A DNA stretch of 64,000 nt, taken from positions 55,274-119,273 of the forward strand of contig PDTD01000011.1 of assembly GCA_002748755.1 (NCBI GenBank), written 5' to 3'. Of this stretch, positions 1 through 8,814 are shown piece after piece. Numbering within the stretch: the first letter of the stretch is position 1; each line of letters starts with the position of its first letter. The notes under the pieces were generated by a model. The model made no database searches, had not been told where the DNA came from, and worked only from the letters and a program-made list of their open reading frames with translations. The position numbers and the translations under genes were made by a program. Source of the DNA: Desulfobulbus propionicus (lineage in GTDB: Bacteria > Desulfobacterota > Desulfobulbia > Desulfobulbales > Desulfobulbaceae).

Positions 1-314
1 ATATTGGCATCTCGACCGCTTTGGGTTGTGGCCTCTTTCGAGGCACTGGCGGTTTCGTTGATTAGCACGGTGACGATGTCACCCACTGCACGAGCCCTGA
101 TATCTCCCAGCCAGTTACCTTCGTCTCCTGTCCACAAAGAGCCCGGAGACATTGGGGTCAGTTCTGTGACCACGGGTTCCTCCAGTGGTTCGGGAACAGG
201 CATCACCGCCTGTTCTTTGCTACTGCAGCCAGTGCACAGAAGCAGAGAGAGCACCGCAATTTTGGAATATCCGTTTGCGGGCCAGCGGCCCTTGGTTTTC
301 TGCTCTTTTTGCAT
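1..314 (-). CDS. flgH: Flagellar L-ring protein FlgH, partial (N-terminal part)
   Basis: FlgH forms the outer-membrane L-ring bushing around the flagellar rod. Only about the first 104 codons are in the window; the gene runs off the left edge. The translation begins MQKEQKTKGRW, has a hydrophobic stretch (IAVLSLLLCTGCSS) ending in a lipobox-like cysteine, then SLWTGDEGNWLGDIRARAVG followed by DIVTVLINETASASKEATT, which is the conserved FlgH core (SLW, GDxRAxxVGDIVTVxI). The ATG is 2 bases after the flgA stop, so the two genes are almost certainly co-transcribed. Codons and position after flgF-flgG-flgA fit the usual order. Confident on family; the C-terminus cannot be judged. Confidence 0.9.
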   Translation of the reverse strand, partial: MQKEQKTKGRWPANGYSKIAVLSLLLCTGCSSKEQAVMPVPEPLEEPVVTELTPMSPGSLWTGDEGNWLGDIRARAVGDIVTVLINETASASKEATTQSGRDAN

Positions 315-316
315 GG

Positions 317-1294
317 TCAAAACTCCACTGTCACTATACCTGGACCCTGTATTCTGGCATAGATTAGTTTATTGGAATTGATGTTTTTTACCTTGATTAT
401 GTCGCCTTTGCCACCAGAAGACCTGGCCACTCCGTTGGTCGATAAACGCATTTTTCCCTTCTGGGCGATGATCTTGACATATTGACCTTCCCGCACCACA
501 GGGGCTGGCGCACAATCCCCTTCTCGAAGCGGTCTCCCGGCGGAAAGGGTCCGTTTGGCGACCATACCGATCACCTGGTCGATTTTGGTATAGGGATGCT
601 CAATGGGCAAGATATTTCTTGTGCGAAGCTCAAGGTGTTCTGCCAGTATTTCTTCACCTCTGCGGATGGTTTTCGTGGGAGAGACTATTTCCGAAAAAAG
701 CTCCATTTTTCCACGCACGATGCAGTGTTGTACGGGTTTACCATCCACATGAAAAAAAATGGAAAACATCGAACTCTGCAACAGGTCTGATCTGGAAGGG
801 GTGACTTGCCAACTCATTTTACCGTAGGGCAGGATCAGGCTGGAAGGTGCACGAAAGGAAGTAAAACGTATTTCTCCAGAAGGAAGGGCATCTGCCTGGC
901 TTTCCAGGTATTTGGAAATAATTTGTTCCAGTTGTTCCCGCTCGATCACTCTGCCTTTTCTGAGTACGCTCACCACCGGACTACCCAGCCAATGGACATT
1001 TCGGGTTTCTGGTCGGTGGCGTAAGGCCGCGATTATGGATGCGGCCTGCAGTTGTTTGGATGTCCCGGGCGCAGGTGCCGAGCCCACCACCAGTTCACGC
1101 AGGGTCTTGGTACTGTCATCCTGGGGCTGTATTTGCGCAATATGGGCCAGGGTGAGCGTACTGTCCAGAACAAGGGCCTCCTCCACAAAGGTAGCCGTGG
1201 TCACAGCATATGACTGGGTCGCTGTAAGCACAAAAAAAGCGCAAAAGAGCAGGGCAGGAACCAATGGTATACCAATACGCCTGAGAGCCTTCAT
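317..1294 (-). CDS. flgA: Flagellar P-ring assembly chaperone FlgA
   Basis: FlgA is a periplasmic chaperone needed for assembly of the FlgI P-ring. The protein (325 residues) starts with a clear signal peptide (MKALRRIGIPLVPALLFCAF, cleavage after SYA near residue 30). The C-terminal third carries the SAF/FlgA core: RRGEEILAEHLELRTR, then GMVAKRTLSAGRPLREGD, VVREGQYVKIIAQKGKMRL and ARIQGPGIVTVEF. It is longer than the typical 220-240 residue enterobacterial FlgA; the extra length lies in the N-terminal domain, as in other long FlgA proteins. It lies 6 bases after flgG and 2 bases before flgH, in one rod/ring transcript. Confidence 0.9.
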   Translation of the reverse strand: MKALRRIGIPLVPALLFCAFFVLTATQSYAVTTATFVEEALVLDSTLTLAHIAQIQPQDDSTKTLRELVVGSAPAPGTSKQLQAASIIAALRHRPETRNVHWLGSPVVSVLRKGRVIEREQLEQIISKYLESQADALPSGEIRFTSFRAPSSLILPYGKMSWQVTPSRSDLLQSSMFSIFFHVDGKPVQHCIVRGKMELFSEIVSPTKTIRRGEEILAEHLELRTRNILPIEHPYTKIDQVIGMVAKRTLSAGRPLREGDCAPAPVVREGQYVKIIAQKGKMRLSTNGVARSSGGKGDIIKVKNINSNKLIYARIQGPGIVTVEF

Positions 1295-1300
1295 GGTTCG

Positions 1301-2083
1301 TTAGCCAAGCTGCACCACAGTCTGCATCATCTCGTCGGATGTTGAGACCACATTGGAATTGATTTCAAAGGCCCTTTGGGTGGTGATCATCTGGGCCATT
1401 TCTTCGACCATGTTGACATTGGATTGTTCCACAAAGCCCTGTAAAAGGCTGCCGTACCCGTTATTTCCAGGAACACCGACAGCAGGCGTTCCAGAAGACT
1501 CCGTTTCCCGAAACAGATTGCGGCCAACTGCCAGTAGTCCAGAATCATTGACGAAAATCGCAAGATCAATGTTGCCGATCTCGGTAGATTCCGTGTCGTC
1601 ACCGATCAAGGCGCTGACCACGCCGGTCTCACTGATGGTGACCTGAACAGCATCCTGGGGAATAACTATTTCCGGTTGAATCGGGTACCCGTCGGAAGTG
1701 GTTATGCGACCATCTCCGTCAAGTTTCAGGTTACCGGCCCTGGTGTAGCCCACGTTACCGTCCGGCATGGAGACCTGAAGGAATCCTGCCCCTTCAATAG
1801 CTATGTCCAGTTCGTTACTTGTCTGCACCAGGTCACCTTCGGTAAAAACCTTGCTGACTGCTGCCGGTTTGACGCCAAGGCCGACCTGTATGCCTGTGGG
1901 CGATCTGGTATCGGCTGAAGTGGGACTGCCTGGAACCTTCATAATCTGATAGAGCAGATCCTGGAAGTCCGCACGACTCCGTTTAAATCCTGAGGTGGAA
2001 ACATTGGCCAGGTTGTTGGCAAGGACATCCATGTTCAGGTTTTGAGCAGACATGCCGGTTACTGATGTCCATAGTGATCGCAT
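1301..2083 (-). CDS. flgG: Flagellar distal rod protein FlgG
   Basis: FlgG builds the distal rod. The true start is the ATG at 2083 (MRSLWTSVTGMSAQNLNMDV), preceded by an AGAGGAA ribosome binding site; the open frame extends 56 codons further upstream without support. The 260-residue protein has the N-terminal rod motif LANNLANVSTSGFKRSRADF, the central GDLVQTSNELDIAIEGAGF block, and the C-terminal VEQSNVNMVEEMAQMITTQR motif with a coiled-coil end. Length and all three blocks match FlgG of other bacteria. It lies between flgF and flgA in the rod/ring gene group. Confidence 0.95.
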   Translation of the reverse strand: MRSLWTSVTGMSAQNLNMDVLANNLANVSTSGFKRSRADFQDLLYQIMKVPGSPTSADTRSPTGIQVGLGVKPAAVSKVFTEGDLVQTSNELDIAIEGAGFLQVSMPDGNVGYTRAGNLKLDGDGRITTSDGYPIQPEIVIPQDAVQVTISETGVVSALIGDDTESTEIGNIDLAIFVNDSGLLAVGRNLFRETESSGTPAVGVPGNNGYGSLLQGFVEQSNVNMVEEMAQMITTQRAFEINSNVVSTSDEMMQTVVQLG

Positions 2084-2159
2084 ACGTTCCTCTTTTTGTT
2101 TGTGTTCTGTTCCCCCTGGAGAGGGGAACCGGGTAAACCGGTGTAATGAGTAGTTTGAG

Positions 2160-2894
2160 TTATCCGACGGAACCAAGCTCGTCCTGTTTATCTCCAAGAG
2201 TGGAGTATCTGTCCAGCACCTTGAGATGCGCTTCGAATTTTCGTTGTGCACTGATCATGTGAGCCATCTCTTCCATCATGTTGACATTCGAGGTTTCCAG
2301 ACTGCCTTGGGTGATCAGGGCATTATCATCAGTTTGATCGCCGCCCTGTTGGAGTTGGAACCGGCTGTTTCCTACCTGTTTGAGTTGTCCTTTTTCCGCA
2401 ACGGTGAAAACCTGCAGCCTTACCCCGCTGTCTACCCCGTCTACAGAAATCCCTCCGGCTTCGTTGATGAGGATAGTCTTTCCTCTTGCTTCGAGGAGTT
2501 GCAATGGCTGGTTGGAGCGGTCTAAGACATTGCAACCGTCGGAGGTTTTCATCATGCCATCCTCATCCAGCATGAAGTGACCGGCCCTGGTATACATGAC
2601 ATCGTTACCTTTGCGGATTTTAAAAAAACCATCGCCGTTGATAGCCACATCGAGGGAACGGCCGGTTTTCTGCATGGCACCTTGGCTGAAATCTGTTTCA
2701 ATGGCACGAATACGAGCGTAATTAATACCGTCTGCATGCGTGATCTGTTGGTTCCCGCGCAGGATGGCTTCAAAGCTGATTCTGTTTTTTTTGAACCCGG
2801 TTGTGTGTACGTTGGCCAGGTTGGCAGCAATGTTGCTCATGGCCTGTTCCCGCGACACCGCTCCACTCAGAGCACTATATTTTCCTGAGACCAT
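2160..2894 (-). CDS. flgF: Flagellar proximal rod protein FlgF
   Basis: FlgF is a proximal rod subunit. I start it at the ATG at 2894 (MVSGKYSALSGAVSREQAMS), which has an AAGGAA Shine-Dalgarno; the frame opens seven codons earlier. The protein has the rod N-terminal motif ANLANVHTTGFKKNRISFEA, the AMQKTGRSLDVAINGDGFF block and the C-terminal LETSNVNMMEEMAHMISAQR motif. It resembles FlgG but is shorter (245 residues) and directly precedes it, which is the standard flgF-flgG order. Upstream lies 387 bases that include a copy of the dispersed repeat, so it may be a new transcription start or a read-through from the fliA operon. Confidence 0.9.
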   Translation of the reverse strand: MVSGKYSALSGAVSREQAMSNIAANLANVHTTGFKKNRISFEAILRGNQQITHADGINYARIRAIETDFSQGAMQKTGRSLDVAINGDGFFKIRKGNDVMYTRAGHFMLDEDGMMKTSDGCNVLDRSNQPLQLLEARGKTILINEAGGISVDGVDSGVRLQVFTVAEKGQLKQVGNSRFQLQQGGDQTDDNALITQGSLETSNVNMMEEMAHMISAQRKFEAHLKVLDRYSTLGDKQDELGSVG

Positions 2895-3031
2895 GTTTTT
2901 CCTTTCTTTTTCCAAGGTATCTGTTTATTGGGCATTTCCCACTCCGGTTGCCCCTGCTGGCAGGCTGACCGGAAAGCCGATACAGGGTCATATCTGTCTT
3001 TATTTTTCGGTCCTGTTGCTAAGATTCTTAA

Positions 3032-3240
3032 CCCGAATTTCTCAAGAATATTTTGGGTGTATTGAAAAATATAATATAAAAACAGTTAGTTAAAAATAAT
3101 TGATTCGTGGCCAATGACTCCAGCATGTGCACCCAAGAACCGCATAATCGGCACCATCTTCGGCGGTGTTGTAACAGCACATTGGGGGGCTTCCGTGCCC
3201 GGCTAAGAATCTTTGCATTTGGCATTGCGCATCAGTGTTG
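3032..3240 (+). repeat. Dispersed repeat copy 1 (left-arm variant II)
   Basis: This copy occupies much of the 387-base gap between flgF and the SwrB-like gene. It begins CCCGAATTTCTCAAGAA and contains the family-wide block CACCATCTTCGGCGGTGTTG; its right end is eroded (GGCATTGCGCATCAG). The AT-rich left arm (ATTGAAAAATATAATATAAA) is shared with the copies at 25082 and 63291 but not with the others. No coding potential is seen. The rest of the gap holds the flgF ribosome binding site and nothing else I recognise. Confidence 0.75.
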
Positions 3241-3281
3241 GCCTTTCTGCCGCCTGGTTCTCCTGAAACGGACGGCCCTGC

Positions 3282-3698
3282 TCAAGCGCTGCGGCCTGAT
3301 TGAGCCATGTTTTTCAGAGTGATCAACTGGGTTACTTCGGTGATGGAAATATCCAGGATCCCGGCTATCTCTTCCGGCTGCATCCCCTGGGAAACCAATT
3401 TTGCCAGGATTGTATATTTTTCAGGCGTCCGGGTATGCGCGTGACACTGGGTGCGTATCCTGGGGATCTGTAATCCGGTGGTTAGGGAGGCTTTTTCCAA
3501 AGAGTGCTCAAAGGTTTTTTTGGGTGCAATGGCCTCTTCGGTCTCCAGCGCGCTGTCTATCTTTGTCAGTATTCTCTTGAGACGCTTGGCTGCAGGGTGT
3601 TGATGTCGGGTACGTACTTTGTGTGCCAGAAGAAAGGTGATCAGACTGAGGCAAAAACCCAATAGTGTGCTGCAAAGGACAAGTATCAAATCATACAT
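3282..3698 (-). CDS. Small membrane-anchored HTH-like protein, SwrB/DUF2802-like
   Basis: This 138-residue protein has one N-terminal transmembrane segment (LILVLCSTLLGFCLSLITFL, residues 4-23), a basic linker and a C-terminal helix-turn-helix-like stretch EKYTILAKLVSQGMQPEEIA followed by GILDISITEVTQL. The layout (membrane anchor plus HTH-like tail, directly downstream of the flagellar sigma factor) matches SwrB/YlxL of Bacillus and the DUF2802/DUF6115-type proteins of proteobacterial flagellar clusters. SwrB promotes flagellar export apparatus assembly; a similar role here is inference. It lies 111 bases after fliA. The family call is moderate; the function is not established by the sequence. 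Confidence 0.6.
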   Translation of the reverse strand: MYDLILVLCSTLLGFCLSLITFLLAHKVRTRHQHPAAKRLKRILTKIDSALETEEAIAPKKTFEHSLEKASLTTGLQIPRIRTQCHAHTRTPEKYTILAKLVSQGMQPEEIAGILDISITEVTQLITLKNMAQSGRSA

Positions 3699-3809
3699 CT
3701 GAACACCCTCCCCAGGCTTTTTTCATCAAGGTCGGATTCTCACCGCTCACGGTCATCACATTCATCTGTTTTTTCTCAAATGAGACCCAATGGTCATGGA
3801 AAATTCGGT

Positions 3810-4541
3810 CTACTCGTACATCTCTGCATTAATCAACTTGACCCGGAGTTTCAACAGGGCTTGGCTATGCAGTTGGGACACCCGCCCTTCGGATACACTG
3901 AGTACTTCGGCGATCTCCTTTTGGGTCAGTTCTTCGTAATAGTACAGTGCTATGACCACTCGCTCTTTTTCAGAGAGTTCCTCCAACACTTCGGCAAGGA
4001 TATAGGTCATTTCCTGCTCTTCGATCAGCTCTGTGGGCGTCGGACCGTTGACATCTTCCAGGGAGTCGAGAAAGCTTCTCCCCTCTTCGCTGTGATCTAA
4101 GGTCTCGTGCAGACTGACGCATCCCAGGTGCGACACCTCTGTCAGGAGGCGTCTGTATTCGTCAAGGCTGAGGTGCATAGCCTCGGCCATCTCAATTTCT
4201 TCAGGCGAACGTCCAAGTTGCCTTTCCAGGTTGAGCATCGTTTGGGTGAGGTTGTTTTGCTTGTCGCGCATGGTGCGTGAAAACCAGTCCATTTTTCGCA
4301 TTTCATCAAAAATCGCCCCGCGCATACGATACTCGGCAAAGGTTTTGAACTGGACACCTTTTGCACTGTCAAACCTGTTTGCTGCATCAATGAGCCCCAT
4401 CATGGCCGCACTGGTCATGTCGTCCCTGGTCATAAATGAGGGGACCTGTGGAACCATTCGCTGAACAAGGAGATCGACCAGGGGAAGATGGTCCTGGATC
4501 AGTTGTGAACGATTATCGAGTGGTGGTACAGGTGGATACAT
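3810..4541 (-). CDS. fliA: Flagellar sigma factor sigma-28 (FliA)
   Basis: FliA directs RNA polymerase to late flagellar and chemotaxis promoters. The 243-residue protein has region 2 (DDMTSAAMMGLIDAANRFD, FKTFAEYRMRGAIFDEMRKM, then DWFSR), region 3 and region 4 with a HTH (LTQKEIAEVLSVSEGRVSQL). DWFSR and GAIFDEMR are typical of sigma-28. The gene is 21 bases downstream of flhG, in the flhF-flhG-fliA order common in polar flagellates. Its activity would normally be held back by FlgM, which is not in this window but could lie beyond flgH. Confidence 0.95.
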   Translation of the reverse strand: MYPPVPPLDNRSQLIQDHLPLVDLLVQRMVPQVPSFMTRDDMTSAAMMGLIDAANRFDSAKGVQFKTFAEYRMRGAIFDEMRKMDWFSRTMRDKQNNLTQTMLNLERQLGRSPEEIEMAEAMHLSLDEYRRLLTEVSHLGCVSLHETLDHSEEGRSFLDSLEDVNGPTPTELIEEQEMTYILAEVLEELSEKERVVIALYYYEELTQKEIAEVLSVSEGRVSQLHSQALLKLRVKLINAEMYE

Positions 4542-4562
4542 GGCCTGAGTACTCTAGGGAGA

Positions 4563-5468
4563 CTATTTGTTACCGAAATCAAGAAGCCTTTTCCAAAAAA
4601 ACTGAACGGAACCCTTAGGTTCAAGAGACTGGGGTTCTTGGATCATGGTTCGCGCCAGGGCTGCAAATGCGGCGCTTGTTTTTGACTCCGGGTACAGCTC
4701 AACAAGTACCTGTTGTTTGCGTATGGAGTCGATCATCAGTTTGTCGCGCGGAATGGAACCAATATAATCAATGGAGATATCAAGGTACCTGTTCGCGACC
4801 ATGGTCAGTTTTCGATAGACGTCAAGTGCCTCTTCCTCGTTACGAATAAAGTTGACTATTAGGTTGAAGTGTTTTTCGTGATATTGATTGGAAAGCAGTT
4901 TCATGAGCGCATACGCATCTGTAATGGCCGTAGGCTCAGGCGATGTGACCACCAGTATTTCTTGCGCCGCTGTATTGAAATAGGTGACATTTTCAGAAAT
5001 TCCAGCCTCGGTGTCGATGAGTACGAAATCAAAGTCATTGTGCATTTTGTCCAGAGCTTCCAGCAGACGCATCTTTTCATGGGTGTCCAGGCGGGTGAAG
5101 CGCTGCACACCTGAACCCGCAGGCAGAATTTTTATGCCTTGGGGACCCTCGACAAGAATGGCTCTTAGGTCCTGCTCGTCTGAGAAAAAATGGTTCAGGT
5201 TGTATTGGGGCGCAAGTCCGAATACAACGTCGATATTGGCCAAACCAAGGTCTGCGTCAAGGATGAGAACACGCTTACCCATCCCGGCAAGCAGAACGGC
5301 CGTATTGGCCACGACAGCGGTTTTACCCACGCCGCCTTTGCCGCTGGTGACGGCAAAAACACGTGTTGCCGAAAAGGAGTGTTCCAGCGTGCCTGTTTCC
5401 GCTTCCTTGGGATTCATGGTTCGCAAGGTATCAGCTTGGTCTGAAATACGATTTGCATAATCAGCCAT
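4563..5468 (-). CDS. flhG: Flagellar number regulator FlhG (FleN), MinD-like ATPase
   Basis: FlhG is a ParA/MinD-type ATPase that limits flagellar number and stimulates the GTPase of FlhF. The 301-residue protein carries the deviant Walker A motif KGGVGKT at residues 44-50 and a second signature LILDADLGLANID at about 68-80. The N-terminal DQADTLR (residues 10-16) matches the activator helix that FlhG uses to contact FlhF. The C-terminal region ends with a basic segment that could serve as the membrane-targeting helix (VQFFWKRLLDFGNK). It overlaps flhF by 8 bases and precedes fliA by 21, so the three are translationally linked. Confidence 0.93.
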   Translation of the reverse strand: MADYANRISDQADTLRTMNPKEAETGTLEHSFSATRVFAVTSGKGGVGKTAVVANTAVLLAGMGKRVLILDADLGLANIDVVFGLAPQYNLNHFFSDEQDLRAILVEGPQGIKILPAGSGVQRFTRLDTHEKMRLLEALDKMHNDFDFVLIDTEAGISENVTYFNTAAQEILVVTSPEPTAITDAYALMKLLSNQYHEKHFNLIVNFIRNEEEALDVYRKLTMVANRYLDISIDYIGSIPRDKLMIDSIRKQQVLVELYPESKTSAAFAALARTMIQEPQSLEPKGSVQFFWKRLLDFGNK

Positions 5469-6717
5469 TCTTTTGGGTCCTGTGATCGTTCATGATATAG
5501 TCCGCCATGACCTTTGGGTTCGGGGAGATGATGTCTTCCGGGACCCTCTGGCCGTTGGTGAGAAAAGAAATAGGGGTGTTGTTATGAATATGGGTATTGA
5601 GAATGACCCCTAAACGTTCGCATTCATCGACCTTGCTGAAAATAAAGGTCTTAATGGGCAATATACTGAATTGTTTTATAATGTCCTGTATCTCGCGCTC
5701 TCTGGTTGTCGCTGAAAGTACGAGGTGGTGTTGGATATTGAACCTGGGACGCATGAAGGCTGCCATATCTTCGAGTTCCTGTCTGTTGCTGGGGCTGCGC
5801 CCAGCGGTATCAATCAGAATCAGATCATAGTGCTCGAACCTGGCCAGGGCCTGTTCCAGTTCTTCCGGTTTCAGGACCACTGCTACCGGCAGCCCCATGA
5901 TTTCACCATAGACCTTAAGCTGTTCAACGGCTGCTATCCGAAAGGTATCAATGGTGATAAGAGCGATCTTGCCGCCAAACCTGCACAGGTAGTTTGCCGC
6001 CAGCTTGGCAATGGTGGTGGTCTTGCCAACCCCGGTGGGACCAATCAGGCTGAGGCGCTGCTGGCAGGGGGCCTTCTGTTGCAGTACTTTTTCGGTGGTC
6101 ATCATATGGGCGATGGCGGCCCCTGCAAGAGATCGTATTGGAGAAGGTGATGTGCGGCTGGTATAGCCCAAACTCTCCCGGGCGTACCATGCTGCTCTCC
6201 CCGCTGCCGCTAGGTTGACGTCATAGGTCTGCAGCAACTGGATGATTTGGTCGTCTTCCTGACCAGTATCTGAGGAGAGAGGTTCTCGATAGGGAGGGGG
6301 GACCGGCTGCCGGTCCGGCTGGAGTTCAGCGATCTGCCTGCTCAGGGTTTTGATAATACCGCGAAGTTCTCCAAGCTCGTCCTGTACACCTTTGTCAAGT
6401 GGTGCCGTGGACGTGGAATCCGAGGTGATGAGGGACTCATCTTCTTTCCAGAGTTTTTCATAGCTAAGAGACTCTTTGGGCACCGTAGGCCGAGGAGCAT
6501 ATTGTTGCGCGCTCCTTCGTTTGTTTTTCGGTGGTTTACTTGGTTTCCAGGACGTATCAATGGCTGCTGTAATTTCCAGGACAGGCTTGCTCATGAGGCC
6601 GAGTTTCCCTTGCCGAATGGTCTTGGTGGAAAGAATCAGGGCATCGGGACCAAAGGTCTCCTTTACTTTTTTCAGGCCTGATGCCATGTCTGGTGCTTCG
6701 AAAACCCTAACTTGCAT
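5461..6717 (-). CDS. flhF: Flagellar placement GTPase FlhF (SRP family)
   Basis: FlhF is an SRP-type GTPase that marks the site of flagellar assembly, usually the pole. The 418-residue protein has a basic N-terminal domain starting MQVRVFEAPDMASGLKKV, a Pro/Ser-rich linker, and the NG domain: P-loop GPTGVGKTTTIAKLAANYL (about residues 228-246), TFRIAAVEQLKVYGEI, DTAGRSP and the base-binding FSKVDECERLG. It overlaps flhA at its start by 11 bases and flhG at its end by 8 bases. The FlhF-FlhG pair predicts polar or otherwise number-controlled flagella; this is family knowledge, not visible directly. Confidence 0.94.
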   Translation of the reverse strand: MQVRVFEAPDMASGLKKVKETFGPDALILSTKTIRQGKLGLMSKPVLEITAAIDTSWKPSKPPKNKRRSAQQYAPRPTVPKESLSYEKLWKEDESLITSDSTSTAPLDKGVQDELGELRGIIKTLSRQIAELQPDRQPVPPPYREPLSSDTGQEDDQIIQLLQTYDVNLAAAGRAAWYARESLGYTSRTSPSPIRSLAGAAIAHMMTTEKVLQQKAPCQQRLSLIGPTGVGKTTTIAKLAANYLCRFGGKIALITIDTFRIAAVEQLKVYGEIMGLPVAVVLKPEELEQALARFEHYDLILIDTAGRSPSNRQELEDMAAFMRPRFNIQHHLVLSATTREREIQDIIKQFSILPIKTFIFSKVDECERLGVILNTHIHNNTPISFLTNGQRVPEDIISPNPKVMADYIMNDHRTQKNG

Positions 6718-8812
6718 TGCTGGTTACCGTGCCGACGGATTGAATATTGACATTGGTTGCTATTTCATTGTGGGATAGAACCGCCAGGGTCGGGAAGTAT
6801 CGCTCGACCAGACGACGGACATGGGGTCTAATCTGGGGAATGACCAGAAGAACAGGCTGCGCTCCGCCACGATAGTCGGCGATAAAGGAGCTGAGACTGT
6901 CGAGTATTTTTTGTGCTGTTTTTGGGTCGAGGGCCAGATAACTGCCATGTTCTCGGTGCTGGATCGCCGTCTGAATCGTGTCTTCAACCCTGCGGTCCAT
7001 GGTTAGGACTTGTATGGAACCATCCGGCATGGTGTACATGGCGGATATGGAGCGGGCCAGAGCATGCCGTACGTATTCGGTCAGGACATCTGTATCCTGG
7101 GTCATGGGGATATAATCAGCCATGGTTTCGAGAATGGTTCTCAGATCACGAATGGAAACGCCTTCTCGCAGCAGGTTTTGGAGTACGCGCATGATAGTGC
7201 CCAAATTGAGCAGGTTGGGCACCAGCTCTTCCACCAGCTTGGGATAGGTCTTGGCAAGGTTGTCGATCAGGTTTTGGGCCTCCTGGCGGCCAAGCAGTTC
7301 GTGAGCATGCTGCTTTATGATTTCACTGATGTGGGTGGCCATGACCGTGGTGCAGTCCACCACCGTATATCCGCCAATCTGGGCTTGCTCGCGTTTGTCA
7401 TCCGTAATCCAGATGGCTGGCAGTTGAAAGGCCGGCTCTATAGTGGGGATACCCTTTATGGTTTCGGTAACCATACCCGGGTCCATGGCCATGGAGTACC
7501 CGGGCATCATCTCGGCTGTGGCGATCTGAACACCTTTGAGACTGAGGGTGTATTGATTGGGATTGAGCTGCAGGTTGTCCTTGATGTGTACTGGTGGTAC
7601 GATGAATCCATTGGACATGGCAAACTGTTTCCGAATGGATTGAATTCTGGTCAACAGCTCGCCATCCTGAGCGGCATCCACAAAGGGGATTAACCCATAG
7701 CCGACTTCCAGTTCGATGAGATCCACTGTGAGCATACGTTCGTAGTCTTCCTCGGGTTTGGCTTGAGGTTGAGCCGGATGTTCGATGAGACTTTCCGTCG
7801 CCAGGCGTGCTTTTTCAGCCTGATCAAGTTTATAAGCCACAAAGGCCAGGCAGACGGCGAGTAACAGAAAGGGAATAAACGGTAGGCCGGGGATCAGGGC
7901 AAATCCAAGCAGAATGGCTGAGACAACCCACAGTGCCTTGGAGTATCGCGTGAATTGGGCCTTGAGTTCCGAGCCAAAGTCTTCACGCCCTGCTGAACGG
8001 GTCACCAGCATGCCCGCAGCGGTGGAGATGATCAGAGCGGGAATCTGTCCGACCAGACCATCGCCGATGGTGAGGATGGTATAGTTTTCAGCCGCCTCGG
8101 CCATGGGCATACCTTTCTGGAGAACCCCGATGATAAATCCAGCACCGATATTGATCAGGGTGATAATGATACCGGCAATGGCATCACCGCGTACAAATTT
8201 AGAAGCACCATCCATGGCGCCATGGAAATTGGCCTCGTTGGCTATCTCCTCACGCCTGTTTCTAGCTGTTGTTTCGTCGATGAGTCCTGCATTGAGATCG
8301 GCATCGATGGCCATCTGTTTTCCTGGCATGGCATCCAGGGTGAAACGGGCGGCGACCTCGGCAATGCGGCCGGCGCCTTTGGTGATGACGATGAAGTTGA
8401 TAATCACCAGAATGACGAAAACAACCAGGCCGACCATGTAGGAACCGCCGACGACAAACTGCCCGAACGCCTGGATGACTGAGCCGGCTGCATGCATGCC
8501 CTCGTTGCCGTGCAGAAGGATCAGACGAGTCGAAGCGACGTTGAGGGAGAGGCGAAAAAGAGTGGTGGCAAGGAGAATGGAAGGGAAAATGGAGAACTCC
8601 ACAGCCTTTTCTGTATACAGGCTGATAATAAGTATCAGCATGGCCGAGGTGATGTTCAAGGCAAGACATATATCCAGGATCATGGAAGGCAGTGGAATGA
8701 TCATCAACATAAGGATACCGACCAGACCCAGTGAGGCCAGTATATCACTGCGCAGGAGCATGTCGGTAATCCGATCGCGGTTGAGTATGCCTGGTGTTTT
8801 TGCTGCTTCCAT
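6707..8812 (-). CDS. flhA: Flagellar export gate protein FlhA
   Basis: FlhA forms the nonameric ring of the flagellar type III export gate. The 701-residue protein has a membrane N-terminal half with about eight hydrophobic segments, the FHIPEP signature region (ITKGAGRIAEVAARFTLDAM followed by PGKQMAIDADLNAG, residues about 140-175), and a cytoplasmic domain from about residue 340 with the conserved ERYFPTLAVLSHNEIATNV tail. Length is normal. It starts 2 bases after the flhB stop, and its end overlaps flhF, so flhB-flhA-flhF-flhG-fliA form a tight block. Confidence 0.97.
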   Translation of the reverse strand: MEAAKTPGILNRDRITDMLLRSDILASLGLVGILMLMIIPLPSMILDICLALNITSAMLILIISLYTEKAVEFSIFPSILLATTLFRLSLNVASTRLILLHGNEGMHAAGSVIQAFGQFVVGGSYMVGLVVFVILVIINFIVITKGAGRIAEVAARFTLDAMPGKQMAIDADLNAGLIDETTARNRREEIANEANFHGAMDGASKFVRGDAIAGIIITLINIGAGFIIGVLQKGMPMAEAAENYTILTIGDGLVGQIPALIISTAAGMLVTRSAGREDFGSELKAQFTRYSKALWVVSAILLGFALIPGLPFIPFLLLAVCLAFVAYKLDQAEKARLATESLIEHPAQPQAKPEEDYERMLTVDLIELEVGYGLIPFVDAAQDGELLTRIQSIRKQFAMSNGFIVPPVHIKDNLQLNPNQYTLSLKGVQIATAEMMPGYSMAMDPGMVTETIKGIPTIEPAFQLPAIWITDDKREQAQIGGYTVVDCTTVMATHISEIIKQHAHELLGRQEAQNLIDNLAKTYPKLVEELVPNLLNLGTIMRVLQNLLREGVSIRDLRTILETMADYIPMTQDTDVLTEYVRHALARSISAMYTMPDGSIQVLTMDRRVEDTIQTAIQHREHGSYLALDPKTAQKILDSLSSFIADYRGGAQPVLLVIPQIRPHVRRLVERYFPTLAVLSHNEIATNVNIQSVGTVTSNAS

Positions 8813-8814
8813 GG

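Noticed and set aside
4-381. A plus-strand frame at the left edge
   Set aside because: It is the antisense shadow of flgH and the end of flgA.
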